Below are positions 63,308 to 64,000 of a stretch of DNA of 64,000 bases, piece by piece. This stretch comes from JBDHWI01 sp964590135. GTDB lineage: Bacteria; Chloroflexota; Anaerolineae; J036; Brachytrichaceae. The notes below the pieces were generated by a model. It worked only from the letters and a program-made list of their open reading frames with translations, did not search any database and had not been told where the DNA came from. Location of the stretch: NCBI GenBank assembly GCA_964590135.1, contig CAZPVX010000022.1, forward strand, positions 1-64,000, in the 5' to 3' direction. Positions within the stretch are counted from its first letter, which is position 1. The number at the start of each line of letters is the position of its first letter. The position numbers were made by a program, and so were the translations under genes.

Positions 63308-63336
63308 TTGACACAGAACGCATGTTCGCGTATCCT
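63308..63336 (+). promoter_or_regulatory. lexA promoter
   Basis: TTGACA (63308-63313), a 17-base spacer and TATCCT (63331-63336) form a good sigma-70-type promoter. The spacer contains a complete LexA operator, so repressor binding would block RNA polymerase. Confidence 0.8.
63316..63327. promoter_or_regulatory. LexA operator 1 (SOS box)
   Basis: GAACGCATGTTC is a perfect GAAC-N4-GTTC palindrome placed between the -35 and -10 elements of the lexA promoter. Confidence 0.82.
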
Positions 63337-63346
63337 TTGCGCAGTA

Positions 63347-63358
63347 GAACAACTGTTC
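63347..63358. promoter_or_regulatory. LexA operator 2 (SOS box)
   Basis: GAACAACTGTTC is a second perfect GAAC-N4-GTTC palindrome, 31 bases (about three helical turns) from the first. It lies downstream of the -10 box, close to the transcription start. Confidence 0.82.
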
Positions 63359-63389
63359 GCTTATGCGAATGACGTTTGTGGAGGAGAAC

Positions 63390-64000
63390 ATGTCCAATCC
63401 AGCGATTGACAGCCTGCCCGAGCCGCAGCAGCGGATTCTGGCCTTCATCAATCATTACATGGAGGAGAATGGCGTGCCGCCGACCATCCGTGAGATTCAA
63501 AGCGGCACCAACACCAGTTCCACCTCGATGGTGAGCTATCACCTCAAAGGATTGGAGAGCAAGCAGCTCATCAACCGTCACGAGCGGCGCTCACGCGGCG
63601 TGCTGCCCAACGACATGCCGCGGCTGACTTCGCGCGATATGGTGAACATCCCGCTCGTCGGCTTGATTGTGGCGAGCGAGCCGGCGCCTACTCCCGACGC
63701 CGACGCCCTGCGCGATCCTGAGGATACTGTGCAGATCGCGCGCAGCCTGGTCGGCAACGAAGAGGGACTGTATGCGCTAAAGGTGAAGGGCAACTCGATG
63801 ATCGACGCGCTCATCGGCGACGGCGACATCGTGGTGATGCGCAAGACCGATGATTGGAGAAACGGCGACCTAGCCGCCATCTTCCTCACCGACCGCAATG
63901 AATCCACCTTGAAGCGTGTGTATCGCGAGGGCAAGAAGCTCAAGTTGAAGCCCGAAAATCCCACCATGAAGCCGTTTTACGTAGATGCGCGCAATGCCAT
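63390..64000 (+). CDS. lexA: LexA repressor (3' end outside window)
   Basis: The 203 visible residues start at ATG 63390, with GGAGGAG just upstream. The N-terminal winged helix-turn-helix includes VPPTIREIQSGTNTSSTSMVSYHL (about 29-52). The autoprotease domain has Ser136 in KGNSMIDALIGDGD and Lys175 in STLKRVYREGK. The self-cleavage site lies in PLVGLIVASEP and would be Ala95-Ser96 rather than the usual Ala-Gly. It represses SOS genes and itself through two upstream operators. Only the last few residues are missing. Confidence 0.93.
   Translation, partial: MSNPAIDSLPEPQQRILAFINHYMEENGVPPTIREIQSGTNTSSTSMVSYHLKGLESKQLINRHERRSRGVLPNDMPRLTSRDMVNIPLVGLIVASEPAPTPDADALRDPEDTVQIARSLVGNEEGLYALKVKGNSMIDALIGDGDIVVMRKTDDWRNGDLAAIFLTDRNESTLKRVYREGKKLKLKPENPTMKPFYVDARNA

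Noticed and set aside
1..64000. CRISPR arrays, rRNA or tRNA genes, prophage and insertion sequences
   Set aside because: I saw no regular direct-repeat array, no tRNA cloverleaf or rRNA signature, and no transposase, integrase or phage structural gene.

Overview
The window is about 61% GC and reads as one stretch of a bacterial chromosome, most likely from the phylum Chloroflexota (Anaerolineae-like). This is inference from gene content: Tat/lipoprotein sugar-binding proteins with Ala/Pro-rich linkers, a DUF5107-TPR protein, a CRTAC1-like FG-GAP protein, a two-domain multicopper oxidase with an SCO protein, an nSTAND1-WD40 ATPase, RodZ, and LexA with GAAC-N4-GTTC operators. The hexamer GCCGGC is strikingly frequent. 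Many genes have a TATAAT-like -10 box only 6-12 bases before the start codon, which suggests leaderless or nearly leaderless transcripts. Strong AGGAGG sites appear in front of other genes.

Layout. 1-1396: tandem polytopic membrane proteins. 1475-2437: an SH3-domain lipoprotein. 2596-2729: a MITE-like palindromic element. 2793-6137: a sugar ABC importer closed by a strong terminator. 6234-12325: a translationally coupled DUF5107-TPR and GH2 pair. 12337-14834: an FG-GAP/ASPIC lipoprotein coupled to a His-rich membrane protein. 14993-17140: threonine aldolase divergent from a selenocysteine-containing SelD. 17171-21461: SixA-like phosphatase, nucleotidyltransferase, MFS exporter, aldo/keto reductase and palindromic repeats. 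21504-26162: M50 protease, SufE, FabF, FabH. 26226-31147: multicopper oxidase, SCO, split chromate transporter, universal stress proteins. 31248-38927: sugar dehydrogenases, a secreted glycosidase, a GH13 fragment and an S9 peptidase. 39002-42954: GtrA, a glycosyltransferase, class II HMG-CoA reductase and a kanamycin nucleotidyltransferase homologue. 42987-46855: NurA and trpEG under a tryptophan T-box. 46980-53152: nSTAND1-WD40, alcohol dehydrogenase, RodZ, RimO. 53250-54862: a type II restriction-modification pair with a frameshifted nuclease. 54905-60666: a small membrane protein and three coiled-coil genes ending in a helix-hairpin-helix protein. 60851-64000: DUF1232 protein, SppA and LexA with two operators.

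Functionally the window combines carbohydrate uptake and breakdown (ABC importer, GH2, GH-A, MDR and Gfo/Idh dehydrogenases), copper/redox and stress functions, fatty acid and isoprenoid precursor synthesis, selenium metabolism, tryptophan synthesis under tRNA control, and SOS control. The most notable items are the UGA-recoded selD with a candidate bacterial SECIS, the trp T-box, the coiled-coil/HhH cassette with a perfect 284-bp internal duplication, and the restriction enzyme broken at a T6 run.
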